This document shows, in pieces, positions 55,381-64,000 of a stretch of DNA of 64,000 nucleotides. Numbering within the stretch: the first letter of the stretch is position 1; every line of letters begins with the position of its first letter. The translations under genes were made by a program, and so were the position numbers. Under the pieces are notes generated by a model, which saw nothing but the letters and a program-made list of their open reading frames with translations, made no database searches and was not told the DNA's origin. This DNA comes from Shewanella oncorhynchi (GTDB lineage: Bacteria; Pseudomonadota; Gammaproteobacteria; Enterobacterales; Shewanellaceae): NCBI RefSeq assembly GCF_012584455.1, contig NZ_JABAEB010000003.1, positions 431,540 to 495,539 on the forward strand, in the 5' to 3' direction.

Positions 55381-57984
55381 CTAGTTGTTGTCGCTATAGG
55401 CTCGGCCATAATAGCTATCGAGGAACAGTTGTTTCAGCTCGTTAATCAATGGGTAACGTGGGTTGGCACCGGTACATTGATCATCGAACGCATCTTCGGC
55501 TAATTCATCTAACTTGGCGAGGAAGTCGGCTTCGTTGACACCGGCTTCTTGGATAGAAGCAGGAATGCCAATCGTCTTCTTGAGGTGTGTGATTTTCTCA
55601 AGCAATTTTTCGACTTTTTCTTCATCCGTCTTTCCGCCTAGTTTCAAGTGATCTGCGATGGCAGCATAACGGCACAGGGCTTTTGGCCTGTCGTATTGGC
55701 TAAAGGCCGCTTGCTTAGTGGGCAGATCCGTTGCGTTAAAGCGTATTACGTTGTTGATCAGCAGCGCATTGGCTAGGCCATGGGCGAGATGGAACTCGGC
55801 GCCCAGTTTGTGTGCCATTGAGTGGCAAATCCCAAGGAAAGCGTTAGCAAAGGCGATACCCGCAATAGTGGCGCCATTGTGGACCTTTTCACGGGCGACA
55901 GGTGATTGTGAACCCAAGTTGTAGGCATCGGGTAAATATTTGCACAGTAAGTCGAGGGCTTGTAGCGCTTGGCCATCGCTGTACTCATTCGCCATCACGC
56001 TGACATAGGCTTCTAATGCATGGGTCACCGCATCTATGCCACCAAAGGCGGTGAGGGATTTAGGCATGTCCATCACAAGATTTGGATCAACAATCGCCAT
56101 ATTGGGCGTGAGTTGATAGTCGGCAATCGGGTATTTTTTACCGGTAATTTCGTCTGTCACTACCGCAAAAGGTGTGACTTCTGAGCCAGTGCCTGAAGTC
56201 GTCGGAATTGCCACCATCATGGCTTTGGTGCCCATTTTGGGGAATTTGTAGATACGTTTACGAATGTCCATAAAGCGCAATGCTAGATCGGCAAAATCCA
56301 CATCTGGATGCTCGTACATTACCCAAATAATCTTAGCCGCATCCATTGGTGAGCCGCCGCCGAGCGCAATTATCACATCGGGTTTAAAGCTTTGAGCGAC
56401 CTTAGCGCCTTGACGGACTATGGCTAATGTGGGGTCGGCTTCAACATCGTAAAAAATTTCGGTTTCAAGGCCTTGGGCTTTTAAAATCCGCATGGTTTCA
56501 TCGCAATAACCGTGATTGAACAAAAATCTGTCTGTGATGATTAAGGCGCGTTTTTTATCGCTCAGTTCTTCGAGCGCGATGGGCAAACTACCGCGGCGGA
56601 AATAGATAGATGCAGGAAGCTTATGCCACAACATGTTTTCGGCCCTCTTAGCGACGGTTTTTTTATTGATTAGATGACTCGGGCCAACGTTTTCTGAAAT
56701 CGAGTTGCCGCCCCAAGAACCACAGCCTAAAGTGAGCGAAGGTGCCAGTTTGAAGTTGTACAGATCGCCAATACCGCCCTGTGAAGCTGGGGTGTTGATC
56801 AAGATACGCGCCGTTTTCATTCTAAAACCAAAGGCATGTACACGTTCGGTTTGGGTATCTTGGTCGGTATAAAGCCCTGATGTGTGGCCAATGCCGCCGA
56901 GTGCGACTAAAGCTTCAGCTTTATCCATGGCATCGTTAAAGTCGATGGCGCGGTACATACCAAGCAGTGGTGATAATTTTTCATGGGCGAAGGCTTCGCT
57001 GTCGCAAATGTCGGTGACTTCACCGATCAACACTTTGGTCCAGTGCGGCACTTCAAAGCCCGCCATTTGCGCGATACTGGCGGCGCTTTGGCCAACGATA
57101 TCGGCATTTAAGCCACCATTTTTTAAAATGACCTGCTGCATCGCCGCGGCTTCATCCTTCGACAGCATATAGCCACCGTGGGTTGCGAAACGCTCTTTAA
57201 CCTGCTCATAAATACTGTCGACCACAATTACCGCTTGCTCTGACGCACAAACCACACCGTTATCGAAGGTTTTTGACATGAGAATCGAACTGACTGCGCG
57301 TTTGATGTCGGCGGTTTCATCGATAACAATAGGCGTGTTACCCGCACCTACGCCAATAGCAGGTTTACCGGAAGAGTAGGCGGCTTTCACCATGCCTGGG
57401 CCTCCCGTTGCGAGGATTAAATTGACCTTAGGGTGAGTCATTAATTGATTTGATAGTGCAACGCTGGGTTCATCAATCCAACCAATAATGTCTTTGGGTG
57501 CGCCCGCGGCTATGGCAGCATCCAGCACTAATTTTGCTGCGGTTGTGGTTGAAACTTTGGCCCTAGGATGGGGCGAGAAGATAATTGCGTTACGGGTTTT
57601 AAGGCTGATTAAGGCCTTAAATATCGCGGTCGATGTGGGGTTCGTGGTGGGGACTATGCCACAGATAATGCCTACGGGTTCAGCAATGGTAATAGTACCG
57701 AAGGTGACATCTTCAGATAAAATTCCGCAGGTTTTTTCATCTTTATATTTGTTATAAATGTATTCGGAGGCAAAGTGGTTTTTAATTACTTTGTCTTCAA
57801 CTACACCCATGCGGGTTTCTGCAGCGGCCATTTTGGCCAGCGAGATACGCGCATCGGCAGCGGCAAGGGCCGCTGCACGGAAAATTTTATCGACTTGCGC
57901 TTGGCTGAATGTTGCATACTCGGCTTGTGCTTTGGCCACTCGCTCGACCATGAGATCCAGTTCTTGTGCATTGGTCACTGTCAT
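55381..57984 (-). CDS. adhE: Bifunctional aldehyde-alcohol dehydrogenase
   Basis: This 867-residue fermentation enzyme converts acetyl-CoA to ethanol and forms spirosomes. The N-terminal aldehyde dehydrogenase half has the catalytic Cys in G-V-V-C-A-S-E-Q. The C-terminal iron alcohol dehydrogenase half has the NAD loop G-G-G-S-P-M-D-A-A-K and iron ligands in H-S-M-A-H-K-L-G-A-E-F-H-L-A-H-G. AGGAG lies upstream of the ATG. It is divergent from ychE, as in E. coli. Confidence 0.98.
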   Translation of the reverse strand: MTVTNAQELDLMVERVAKAQAEYATFSQAQVDKIFRAAALAAADARISLAKMAAAETRMGVVEDKVIKNHFASEYIYNKYKDEKTCGILSEDVTFGTITIAEPVGIICGIVPTTNPTSTAIFKALISLKTRNAIIFSPHPRAKVSTTTAAKLVLDAAIAAGAPKDIIGWIDEPSVALSNQLMTHPKVNLILATGGPGMVKAAYSSGKPAIGVGAGNTPIVIDETADIKRAVSSILMSKTFDNGVVCASEQAVIVVDSIYEQVKERFATHGGYMLSKDEAAAMQQVILKNGGLNADIVGQSAASIAQMAGFEVPHWTKVLIGEVTDICDSEAFAHEKLSPLLGMYRAIDFNDAMDKAEALVALGGIGHTSGLYTDQDTQTERVHAFGFRMKTARILINTPASQGGIGDLYNFKLAPSLTLGCGSWGGNSISENVGPSHLINKKTVAKRAENMLWHKLPASIYFRRGSLPIALEELSDKKRALIITDRFLFNHGYCDETMRILKAQGLETEIFYDVEADPTLAIVRQGAKVAQSFKPDVIIALGGGSPMDAAKIIWVMYEHPDVDFADLALRFMDIRKRIYKFPKMGTKAMMVAIPTTSGTGSEVTPFAVVTDEITGKKYPIADYQLTPNMAIVDPNLVMDMPKSLTAFGGIDAVTHALEAYVSVMANEYSDGQALQALDLLCKYLPDAYNLGSQSPVAREKVHNGATIAGIAFANAFLGICHSMAHKLGAEFHLAHGLANALLINNVIRFNATDLPTKQAAFSQYDRPKALCRYAAIADHLKLGGKTDEEKVEKLLEKITHLKKTIGIPASIQEAGVNEADFLAKLDELAEDAFDDQCTGANPRYPLINELKQLFLDSYYGRAYSDNN

Positions 57985-58302
57985 GATTAATACTCCTAAA
58001 AAGATTTAGTGAATCAAGGCATTCACTAAATCCTCTTTATGGTAGAAAATTACACCTAAAGCCGCGTTGAAAGTGTGATATCAACGACAATATCGTGCTT
58101 TTATGTAATAAAACTACACTTAGGGTAACTTGTTTGTTTAAAATTGCGCTGAAAATGCATCGGCTTCGATAACTAAATATTATTCGAAGTTGTGATTTAA
58201 CCTCAAAAATCTCATTTTTCAGTCAATAGCGCTTGAGATACTATACTTGCCCTCAAGCTTATTTTGATGAAGACGGCGTGACACGCACATAAGGATAGTC
58301 CC
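57985..58302. other. Divergent control region adhE/ychE
   Basis: This 318-bp AT-rich gap must hold both promoters. I looked for FNR and CRP palindromes and found only half-sites (for example TGTGA near 58075 and 58193), so no operator is called. Confidence 0.35.
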
Positions 58303-58935
58303 TTGGAGTTAACTCTTTACATTAAATTTTTTCTTGGCCTCGTTGCCATCATTAATCCGGTTGGCTTGTTGCCTGTGTTTGTGAGCTTAACGAGCCATCA
58401 AACGGAGGCTGAGCGGAATCACACGGGTAAAGTAGCGAACTTTGCGGTTGTGGTGATTCTCTTAGTCACGATTGTGGCGGGGCAGCACATTCTGAATATG
58501 TTCAGCATTTCGTTATCAGCCTTTAGAATTGCTGGTGGCAGCCTGATTGCCATTATTGCGATGTCAATGTTGCAAGGTAAGTTAGGCGAAGTAAAGCGTA
58601 ACCAAGAGGAAGACCGCGAATCCTCGGCGATGGAATCTGTGGCGGTTGTGCCTTTGGCTTTGCCACTGATGGCGGGACCTGGCGCTATCAGTTCGGTGAT
58701 TGTCTTTGCCGCTGAGCATAATTCATTGTCGAACATTATTGCGATGTTCATTACTGTGATAGTGTTTGGTTTAGTGAGTTTTGGCCTGTTTAGAATGGCA
58801 TCTATCATTTATAAGATCCTCGGCAAAACGGGTATTAACGTGATTACCCGTCTCATGGGACTCTTGATGTTATCTATTGGTATCGAAGTCATTGCGGCTG
58901 GTGTGAAGGGATTATTCCCACAGCTTTTCAGCTAG
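58303..58935 (+). CDS. ychE: YchE/MarC-family inner-membrane protein
   Basis: This 210-residue protein has six predicted TM helices and belongs to the MarC/UPF0056 family (I-N-P-V-G-L-L-P-V-F, P-L-A-L-P-L-M-A-G-P-G-A-I). Its transport role is unproven. It starts at TTG 58303, with AAGGAT at 58291 as ribosome site and no ATG nearby. It is next to adhE as in enterobacteria. Confidence 0.88.
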   Translation: MELTLYIKFFLGLVAIINPVGLLPVFVSLTSHQTEAERNHTGKVANFAVVVILLVTIVAGQHILNMFSISLSAFRIAGGSLIAIIAMSMLQGKLGEVKRNQEEDRESSAMESVAVVPLALPLMAGPGAISSVIVFAAEHNSLSNIIAMFITVIVFGLVSFGLFRMASIIYKILGKTGINVITRLMGLLMLSIGIEVIAAGVKGLFPQLFS

Positions 58936-58974
58936 AGTCATCTTCAGTCACAGATTAAGTGTTCCTTTCTCTAG

Positions 58975-59010
58975 AAAAACGTATTGGAATTTTCAATGCG
59001 TTTTTTATTT
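58975..59010 (+). terminator. Rho-independent terminator after ychE
   Basis: AAAAACGTATTG (58975-58986) pairs with CAATGCGTTTTT (58994-59005) with one G-T pair, followed by TTATTT. Confidence 0.85.
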
Positions 59011-59213
59011 CTATCTGATCCTTGTTTGACGTTTCTCAAGTTTGCTCTGCGATTAGCAAAATCTAAACTATTGATGGAATATGAGGGAAATCCTCGTTTA
59101 TCAGGATATTAGCTTGTGCAATTTCAATAAACCTTAGTCGTCCTACGGTTGATATTATGCTATACCTAGTGTTCGGTATTTGGATCTAAAACTAAGTTTA
59201 AAAGGATATTTCT

Positions 59214-61208
59214 ATGAAATGGCAATGGATTGGTAATCTCAGTCTAAAACAAAAATTATTAATGGTTGTCTTGCCTCCGCTGTTAGCCTGTTTTTTATGT
59301 GGCACGCTTTACCTCATTGAAAAATATGAATATAGAAAAGATTTAACCTTAGTGGTGCAATTAAGCGAGCTAGCTGTCACCAACAGTAACTTAGTGCATG
59401 AGTTACAAAAAGAGCGCGGCATGAGTGCTGGATTTATTGGCTCAGCAGGAAAAGCGTTTGCGGGTAAAATACCTGGTCAAAGACAATTAACGGATACGCA
59501 GCTCGGCCTCTATCAGCGTTTTATCACTGAGAATCATCTGCCGGAGATATTTGCCCCAAAACTTAGAGAGTTAAACGCTCAACTTGGGCGTTTGAATGCC
59601 ATCCGCTCGCAGGTGGATAGTTTAAGTATCAGTGTCGCCGATGAAGTTGCCTATTATACTGAGTTAAATAAGTTATTACTGACGATAGTCGATGAAACCG
59701 CAAAAACGGGTGCTAATCAAGAAATCGCCATTAAAGCGACGGCTTTTAGTGCTTTTTTGCAATTAAAGGAAAGGGCGGGGATTGAAAGGGCGGTACTCAG
59801 CTCAACCTTTGGCCAAGCTGGATTTAAGCCTAAGGTTTATGCCAAATTTATCACTTTGGTTTCAGAGCAAAATACCTATCAAGAGCGTTTTTTAGCGCTA
59901 GCAAATTCTGATTTATTATCCTCGTTTAACCGTTTACAGAGTTCAGCTGCAATGCATGACGTTGAGTTGTTACGTCAAATCGCATTCGAGCAAGATAATC
60001 AAAAAATCCTGCAACAAAGTCCCGAAGAGTGGTTCAGTAAATCGACCGCCCGGATTGAGCTATTACGTGAGTTTGAACAGCAAGTCTCGGCAGATTTACT
60101 TAATACTACCCATGAAAGATTAACATTAGCGAATGAGAAAATGTTCTTAGTGCTCGCGACCTTAATCTCAGTATTGGCGATAGTCTTGATATTGAGTCTA
60201 TCTGTTATCCGTTATTTGCATGACAGTGTGCATCACTTATATTCGACCATCACGCAAGCCCGTAAACATTACGACTTAAGTGTGCGTCTGACTCACTCTA
60301 GCTCCGATGAATTCGGTGAACTCGCCATCGCCTTTAACGACATGATGAGTGATTTTGAAAAAGTGATCCTACATGTACGTTCCAGTGGCGCTAAATTGCA
60401 ACAAGCTGTGGCGCAAATGGATCTCTGTACCCATGCCATGGAGCAAGATGTGATGGCGGGCCACAGTGAGGCAGAACAAGTGGCCTCCGCTATGACAGAA
60501 ATGAGTGCAACAGTGGCCGAGATTGCCAGCAATGCAGTGCAGGCATCCGAAGCGTCTTCCGCCGCCAATATAGAGGCTAAAGAAGGCAACCTCGAAGTCG
60601 GCCGAACCAGCAAAGCGATCAAAGCGTTAGCCGACGATATTAGTGGAGCTTCTAAAGCCATTAACGATTTAGACCGTGAAATTCACGGCATAGTGGTAGT
60701 GCTTGAAGTGATCAGCAGTATTGCTGAGCAAACTAATTTACTCGCGCTTAATGCCGCCATTGAAGCTGCCCGCGCAGGGGAAATGGGCCGCGGTTTTGCT
60801 GTAGTTGCAGACGAAGTCCGAAGTTTAGCGCAGCGCTCACAAACCTCGACCTCTGACATTAAAAATATGACAGATAGATTGAAGGCGGGAGCGAGCATTG
60901 CAGTAAAAGCCATGGACAGAGGATTAGCTCAGGCTAATAGCAGTGTCCATGAAGCTGAACAGGCAGGCATCGAATTGAAACGTATTGTGGAGCAAGTAGA
61001 CATTATTGACCGCATGAACGAGCAAATTGCCACAGCAACCCATGAGCAATCGGCGGTATCCGAAGACGTAAATCGTAATGCACTGAAGATCAGTGAGATT
61101 TACCTTAATACTCAAAGGATCTCCGATGAGCTTAGGGAACTGACCAAAGCCCTGACGTTTGACGCGAATTCAATGTCAAAAGAAGTGCACAAATTTACCG
61201 TCAATTAA
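59214..61208 (+). CDS. Methyl-accepting chemotaxis protein with NIT sensor domain
   Basis: This is a 664-residue inner-membrane chemoreceptor. TM1 is at about residues 15-32. The periplasmic all-helical NIT domain (about 45-300) carries Q-K-E-R-G-M-S-A-G and [12 protein letters not shown]2 (about 308-328), a HAMP domain and the MCP signalling domain follow; the hairpin tip is [22 protein letters not shown] domains bind nitrate or nitrite in the cases studied, so nitrate taxis is a fair guess in a genome with napEDABC. AAGGAT precedes the ATG. Confidence 0.92.
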   Translation: MKWQWIGNLSLKQKLLMVVLPPLLACFLCGTLYLIEKYEYRKDLTLVVQLSELAVTNSNLVHELQKERGMSAGFIGSAGKAFAGKIPGQRQLTDTQLGLYQRFITENHLPEIFAPKLRELNAQLGRLNAIRSQVDSLSISVADEVAYYTELNKLLLTIVDETAKTGANQEIAIKATAFSAFLQLKERAGIERAVLSSTFGQAGFKPKVYAKFITLVSEQNTYQERFLALANSDLLSSFNRLQSSAAMHDVELLRQIAFEQDNQKILQQSPEEWFSKSTARIELLREFEQQVSADLLNTTHERLTLANEKMFLVLATLISVLAIVLILSLSVIRYLHDSVHHLYSTITQARKHYDLSVRLTHSSSDEFGELAIAFNDMMSDFEKVILHVRSSGAKLQQAVAQMDLCTHAMEQDVMAGHSEAEQVASAMTEMSATVAEIASNAVQASEASSAANIEAKEGNLEVGRTSKAIKALADDISGASKAINDLDREIHGIVVVLEVISSIAEQTNLLALNAAIEAARAGEMGRGFAVVADEVRSLAQRSQTSTSDIKNMTDRLKAGASIAVKAMDRGLAQANSSVHEAEQAGIELKRIVEQVDIIDRMNEQIATATHEQSAVSEDVNRNALKISEIYLNTQRISDELRELTKALTFDANSMSKEVHKFTVN

Positions 61209-61292
61209 CGGTATAAAACGGTGAAAAGATTCAAGAAATCACGGCGGTTTGTTTAGCAATTGTGCAACCGCCTGAAACTGAGTCTTTTTTAC

Positions 61293-61321
61293 TTGACCCC
61301 CTTTAGGCTTTTGCGTACAGT
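61293..61321 (+). promoter_or_regulatory. tRNA-Ser promoter
   Basis: TTGACC (61293-61298), a 17-bp spacer and TACAGT (61316-61321) are followed by a GC-rich ACCGCTCCG discriminator, typical of stable-RNA promoters. Confidence 0.75.
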
Positions 61322-61421
61322 ACCGCTCCGTTAACGATGAAAGCCTCTCGGCAAGGCTATACGAAATCGTTAGTGATTCTTGAACGTGAAAGATTAACCA
61401 CGCTAACATAAATCGACATAT

Positions 61422-61509
61422 GGTGAGGTGTCCGAGTGGCCGAAGGAGCACGCCTGGAAAGTGTGTATACGGTAACGTATCGAGGGTTCGACTCCCTCTC
61501 TCACCGCCA
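61422..61509 (+). tRNA. serX: tRNA-Ser(GGA)
   Basis: This is an 88-nt gene with CCA encoded. The acceptor GGTGAGG pairs with TCTCACC (one G-U). The anticodon loop CTGGAAA gives GGA. It has the long variable arm of class II tRNAs, and the T loop GGGTTCGACTCCC is canonical. The gene symbol is a guess from the E. coli naming for this anticodon. Its 3' end is the likely attachment site of the integrase encoded downstream. Confidence 0.96.
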
Positions 61510-61517
61510 AATTCTAA

Positions 61518-61558
61518 GAAGCCGCAATTACTTATATATCAAGTAATTGCGGCTTTTT
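61518..61558 (+). terminator. tRNA-Ser terminator
   Basis: A long perfect stem (about 15 bp, beginning AAGCCGCAATTACTT) with a short AT loop is followed by TTTTTG, 9 nt after the tRNA. Confidence 0.9.
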
Positions 61559-61601
61559 GCGTTTGCTGAGAAACGCTGGTGTACCAATGAGGTGTACCAA
61601 C

Positions 61602-63101
61602 ATGGCAACTTATCTTCATAAAAATCGTAATGGCAATTACTACTGTCGCATCCCTTTTCCTGCCAGCTTAAAAGCCGTTGGTTTTCCCTCTGAAGTAAGG
61701 TTCTCTCTCAGAACAAAGGATAGAAGCGAAGCTATGGTTTCTAACCTTGAAATAGCACTTAAAACAAAGTTGTTGATCGAGGAAATCAAAGTGGCAGAAA
61801 TGTCTGAAGGTTTGAAAAACAAGGTCATTCAGAAAAGAACCGAAATTCGCGTACAAGAACGAATGCAGGTTGAAATCGATAAGAAAAACAAGCAGTACAT
61901 AGAGCAGTTGAAGGCATCTATCCAGTTGAAAAATCAATTGCAGGTTGCTGAAGGCCGCAATCAGGAATTGATTAATCAGAATCAAGCGATAAAAGACAAA
62001 GCAAGAAAAATACACTCTGTCGCAAAGGTAAAAATTGAGAGTAACGAATTAGCACATCAAAAATTCACCGATTTTATTAGTGAAAACATCGGTATAAATA
62101 ATGCTCGGTCATCAAAAATTATTAGAACATTAGAGGAGTTACAAACCGAGTTTTTAGCGGATAAATTACGAGATCAAATTTTTAATAAGTCATTGAAGCA
62201 ACTTAAGTTAAGAACGGGTGCATTAGTTCATTTTGCTGGTGGCTCGACAAGAATTTCAGATCTTACATACGGAGATGCACGTAACTTTCAGGAGCATATC
62301 ACTGAGGGAAGAAGCGGAAAGACCGTTAGTGAGTATTTAAGCGCCTGTAGCCAGATGTTTAAATATGCAAGCAAATTAGAATACGTTGAGAAGAATCACT
62401 TTAGTGGCTTAAAAGTACCAAATTCTGCGGCGGGTAAACGTCAACGATGGACGAGTGAACAATTACTGAATTTGTTCAGTTGTGAGATTTTTACAGAGCA
62501 CAAGTTTAAGAATATTGATGATTACTGGCTTCCACTTATCATGTTACATACTGGCGCTCGCCCGTCTGAGATCTGTCAGTTAGAAACAGCGGATTACAAG
62601 GTGTTATTTGACACCCCGTGTTTGTCGATTACAGATGATTCTGTATATGAAGACAGTGAGAAGCGCGTTAAAAATAAAAATGCTAAGCGTATTGTTCCTA
62701 TCCATCACAAACTCATTGAATTAGGTTTCTTAAAGTTTGTTGAAACCAAAGTGAAGGCCGGAAACAGGCAGTTATTTAGCTCAACCGCAATAGGTGAAGA
62801 TAAGGACTGGTCTAAAGGATTCACGCAGAGATTCAGTCGAACTTTAACGAAACTCGGGCTAGAAGCAGGAAATCGGCCTACAGCGTATGGTTTTAGGCAT
62901 ACAGTAAAGGACGAATTTAAGCTCAAAGAATCAACTAAAGATATCGTTACTGAGTTGATCGGTCATGAAAAGGAGACCTTTGGGGAGAATCAATACACTC
63001 ACAGTGAGTTTGATATTGCTCGTAAATTAGAAGTTCTGCATCAAGGGCTTAATTTTGATCATGAGTTGATTCAGGTCGCTCCAGATCCGTTATTGCGATA
63101 G
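61602..63101 (+). CDS. Tyrosine-recombinase integrase of a tRNA-Ser island
   Basis: This 499-residue site-specific recombinase probably integrates and excises the element at the tRNA-Ser 3' end. The N-terminus (Y-L-H-K-N-R-N-G-N-Y-Y-C-R-I-P) resembles the DUF6538 arm-binding region. A charged, Lys/Gln-rich, probable coiled coil spans about 60-150. The catalytic domain has Arg320 (G-A-R-P-S-E), Arg432 in Y-G-F-R-H-T, His455 (I-G-H-E) and nucleophile Tyr465 (N-Q-Y-T-H). The usual His of H-x-x-R is Tyr429. ATG 61602 has GAGGTG 7 nt upstream. Confidence 0.93.
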   Translation: MATYLHKNRNGNYYCRIPFPASLKAVGFPSEVRFSLRTKDRSEAMVSNLEIALKTKLLIEEIKVAEMSEGLKNKVIQKRTEIRVQERMQVEIDKKNKQYIEQLKASIQLKNQLQVAEGRNQELINQNQAIKDKARKIHSVAKVKIESNELAHQKFTDFISENIGINNARSSKIIRTLEELQTEFLADKLRDQIFNKSLKQLKLRTGALVHFAGGSTRISDLTYGDARNFQEHITEGRSGKTVSEYLSACSQMFKYASKLEYVEKNHFSGLKVPNSAAGKRQRWTSEQLLNLFSCEIFTEHKFKNIDDYWLPLIMLHTGARPSEICQLETADYKVLFDTPCLSITDDSVYEDSEKRVKNKNAKRIVPIHHKLIELGFLKFVETKVKAGNRQLFSSTAIGEDKDWSKGFTQRFSRTLTKLGLEAGNRPTAYGFRHTVKDEFKLKESTKDIVTELIGHEKETFGENQYTHSEFDIARKLEVLHQGLNFDHELIQVAPDPLLR

Positions 63102-63322
63102 GTTTTATTTGGTGTGTTTTTGGGGTTAATTTTCAAAAAATACCTCAAAAACATTGAAGCAGATGGATTCTACTAAGTCGATTTTTTCTAGGACTTTGGT
63201 CTTTTCTGTTCCGTAACTATTTAAAATTCCGTAGTTAAGTGATGAGTTTGATAAGCATTTGTATATCAATAGGTTCACGGTATATCTTAGTCGAAACCGA
63301 GACAAACAAGTGCAGGAAAACC
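63102..63322. other. Gap after the integrase gene with a short direct repeat
   Basis: TTCCGTA occurs at 63209-63215 and 63227-63233, 18 bp apart, flanked by AACTA and TAGTT. It could be an arm-type integrase or repressor site. No gene is seen. Confidence 0.35.
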
Positions 63323-63622
63323 ATGAAAGTCAAAGTCACATTTACCGCAAACCCCGTATTAGTTAAAGTTCGTTATATGGATGAATCAAACCAAGTTCAG
63401 TGGAATGTTTACGGTAATCATGTCGACAGAATCTTCTCTGTGGGAGAAGTTAAAATCCCTAAATTGTATTTTCATGCCGGAGTATGTGCATTAGAACTTT
63501 ATGAAGGCTCTCAGGAAGCATTTGGTGAGGTTTTAACGCTTGATGAATACCAATGGTGCTATGCGTTGATGGTAGCCTGTGAACTCTTTCCTGAATACGT
63601 TCAAGAATATTCATTAAGCTAA
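63323..63622 (+). CDS. Hypothetical island protein
   Basis: This 99-residue soluble protein starts at ATG 63323 with AGGA 5 nt upstream; the frame is open further to 63239 without a better ribosome site. It begins with alternating beta-like residues (M-K-V-K-V-T-F-T) and ends with a helical, aromatic-rich tail. I do not recognise it. It is first after the integrase on the same strand, a place where excision or establishment genes often lie. Confidence 0.6.
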   Translation: MKVKVTFTANPVLVKVRYMDESNQVQWNVYGNHVDRIFSVGEVKIPKLYFHAGVCALELYEGSQEAFGEVLTLDEYQWCYALMVACELFPEYVQEYSLS

Positions 63623-63644
63623 CCACTTTGAAACAAGATATACC

Positions 63645-63676
63645 GGCGTCTATCCGAGGTCAGGGAGACGCCTTTG
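63645..63676. terminator. Weak terminator between convergent small genes
   Basis: GGCGTCT (63645-63651) and AGACGCC (63666-63672) form a 7-bp stem followed by only three T. Confidence 0.5.
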
Positions 63677-63681
63677 AGTTA

Positions 63682-63903
63682 TTAAGACGCTGAGTCTGCA
63701 ATTATAGCGTTTCGAAGTGTCTCATAATGCTCTTTAGCTTGTTGTGTTGTTGCGCGGCTAGCGTAAATGTGTACGGGAGCTTTTAGTGCATAGAACGTCT
63801 GTTTGATAGCCTCCTTCCATATGACACACTTATCATTCAATTTAATCTGACGATTTTTATTGGCAACCCACTCAACAACCGCTTTACGCAATATATTTCT
63901 CAA
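63682..63903 (-). CDS. Hypothetical small basic protein
   Basis: This 73-residue minus-strand frame is basic at its N-terminus (R-K-A-V, K-N-R-Q-I-K) and helical, with A-T-T-Q-Q-A-K-E-H-Y-E-T-L-R near the end. The start would be TTG 63903 with AGAG nearby. I do not recognise a family. It is convergent with the preceding island gene. Confidence 0.45.
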   Translation of the reverse strand: MRNILRKAVVEWVANKNRQIKLNDKCVIWKEAIKQTFYALKAPVHIYASRATTQQAKEHYETLRNAIIADSAS

Positions 63904-63929
63904 TTTCTCTTCAGAGCCTTGATCTGTAG

Positions 63930-64000
63930 TGGCACACTAATTTTGGCCACCTAAATAGAGGTGATATTATTACCTCGTAGATGACTTTAGGTGAAAACAT
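63930..64000 (+). other. Possible mobile-element end or control region at the window edge
   Basis: After a GTGGCACACTAATTTTGGCC stretch, a near-palindrome GAGGT...ACCTC (63958-63976) precedes an ATG at 63981 that stays open to the window end (only 6 codons). The layout resembles an insertion-sequence terminus with a starting transposase gene, but there is too little sequence to identify one. Confidence 0.25.

Noticed and set aside
57985..58302. CRP or FNR operator in the adhE/ychE gap
   Set aside because: Only half-sites (TGTGA) without matching second halves.
1..64000. CRISPR array
   Set aside because: No regularly spaced identical repeats with unique spacers; the tandem arrays seen are short, degenerate and without spacers.

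Overview
The window looks like a chromosomal segment of a Shewanella-type marine gammaproteobacterium. This is inferred from gene content: a periplasmic nitrate reductase in napEDABC order, opgGH, tamAB, a class I fumarase, the adhE/ychE divergent pair and several Shewanella-like peptidases. Coding density is high and most intergenic gaps end in recognisable Rho-independent terminators. Almost everything is core metabolism. Accessory character appears in the AT-rich potassium region (about 23.1-26.4 kb) and at the right edge.

Layout. 1-141 is the tail of a gene that starts outside the window. 223-5597 is a co-directional cluster: TlpA-like thioredoxin, DUF4266 lipoprotein, DUF3570 beta-barrel-like protein, an unusual ApbE-type flavin transferase, then an OmpR-family response regulator and its sensor kinase. 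Three TTAA half-sites with an 11-bp period lie upstream of the first gene. 6088-12429 is an envelope block: opgG-opgH (osmoregulated glucans), an L,D-transpeptidase and a MepK-type endopeptidase. rplY follows, then tamB-tamA on the minus strand (overlapping ATGA), an isoaspartyl peptidase/asparaginase, a 2-oxoglutarate/Fe(II) oxygenase and a PLP lyase of the methionine gamma-lyase family.

23.1-35.9 kb is a potassium block: TrkH, a canonical lipoprotein ApbE, then kdpF-A-B-C, a TorF-like outer-membrane protein, kdpD, kdpE and a CBS-domain protein. A directly repeated TTTACG with an 11-bp period lies upstream of kdpF and is a candidate KdpE operator. hrpA follows, then napEDABC with a promoter carrying an FNR/CRP-like site, a NarP 7-2-7 site and a TATGAT -10 box.

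44.9-61.2 kb is mostly housekeeping: asnS, a CoA-pyrophosphatase-type Nudix protein, pabB, class I fumarase, an S9 peptidase, a GNAT protein, an M14 peptidase, adhE, ychE and a NIT-domain chemoreceptor. At 61422 a tRNA-Ser(GGA) gene is followed 92 nt later by a tyrosine integrase and unrecognised small genes. This is the left border of an integrated element that runs off the right edge.

The best candidate for a little-described system is the first cluster. Its DUF3570 protein carries D-S-L-T-G-P-S, which resembles the flavinylation motif of NqrC/RnfG proteins. Its ApbE has no export signal and lacks the usual metal-binding Asp. Its small lipoprotein ends in Cys-Gly-Cys beside a thioredoxin. 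Together these suggest an extracytoplasmic flavin/thiol redox module under its own two-component control.
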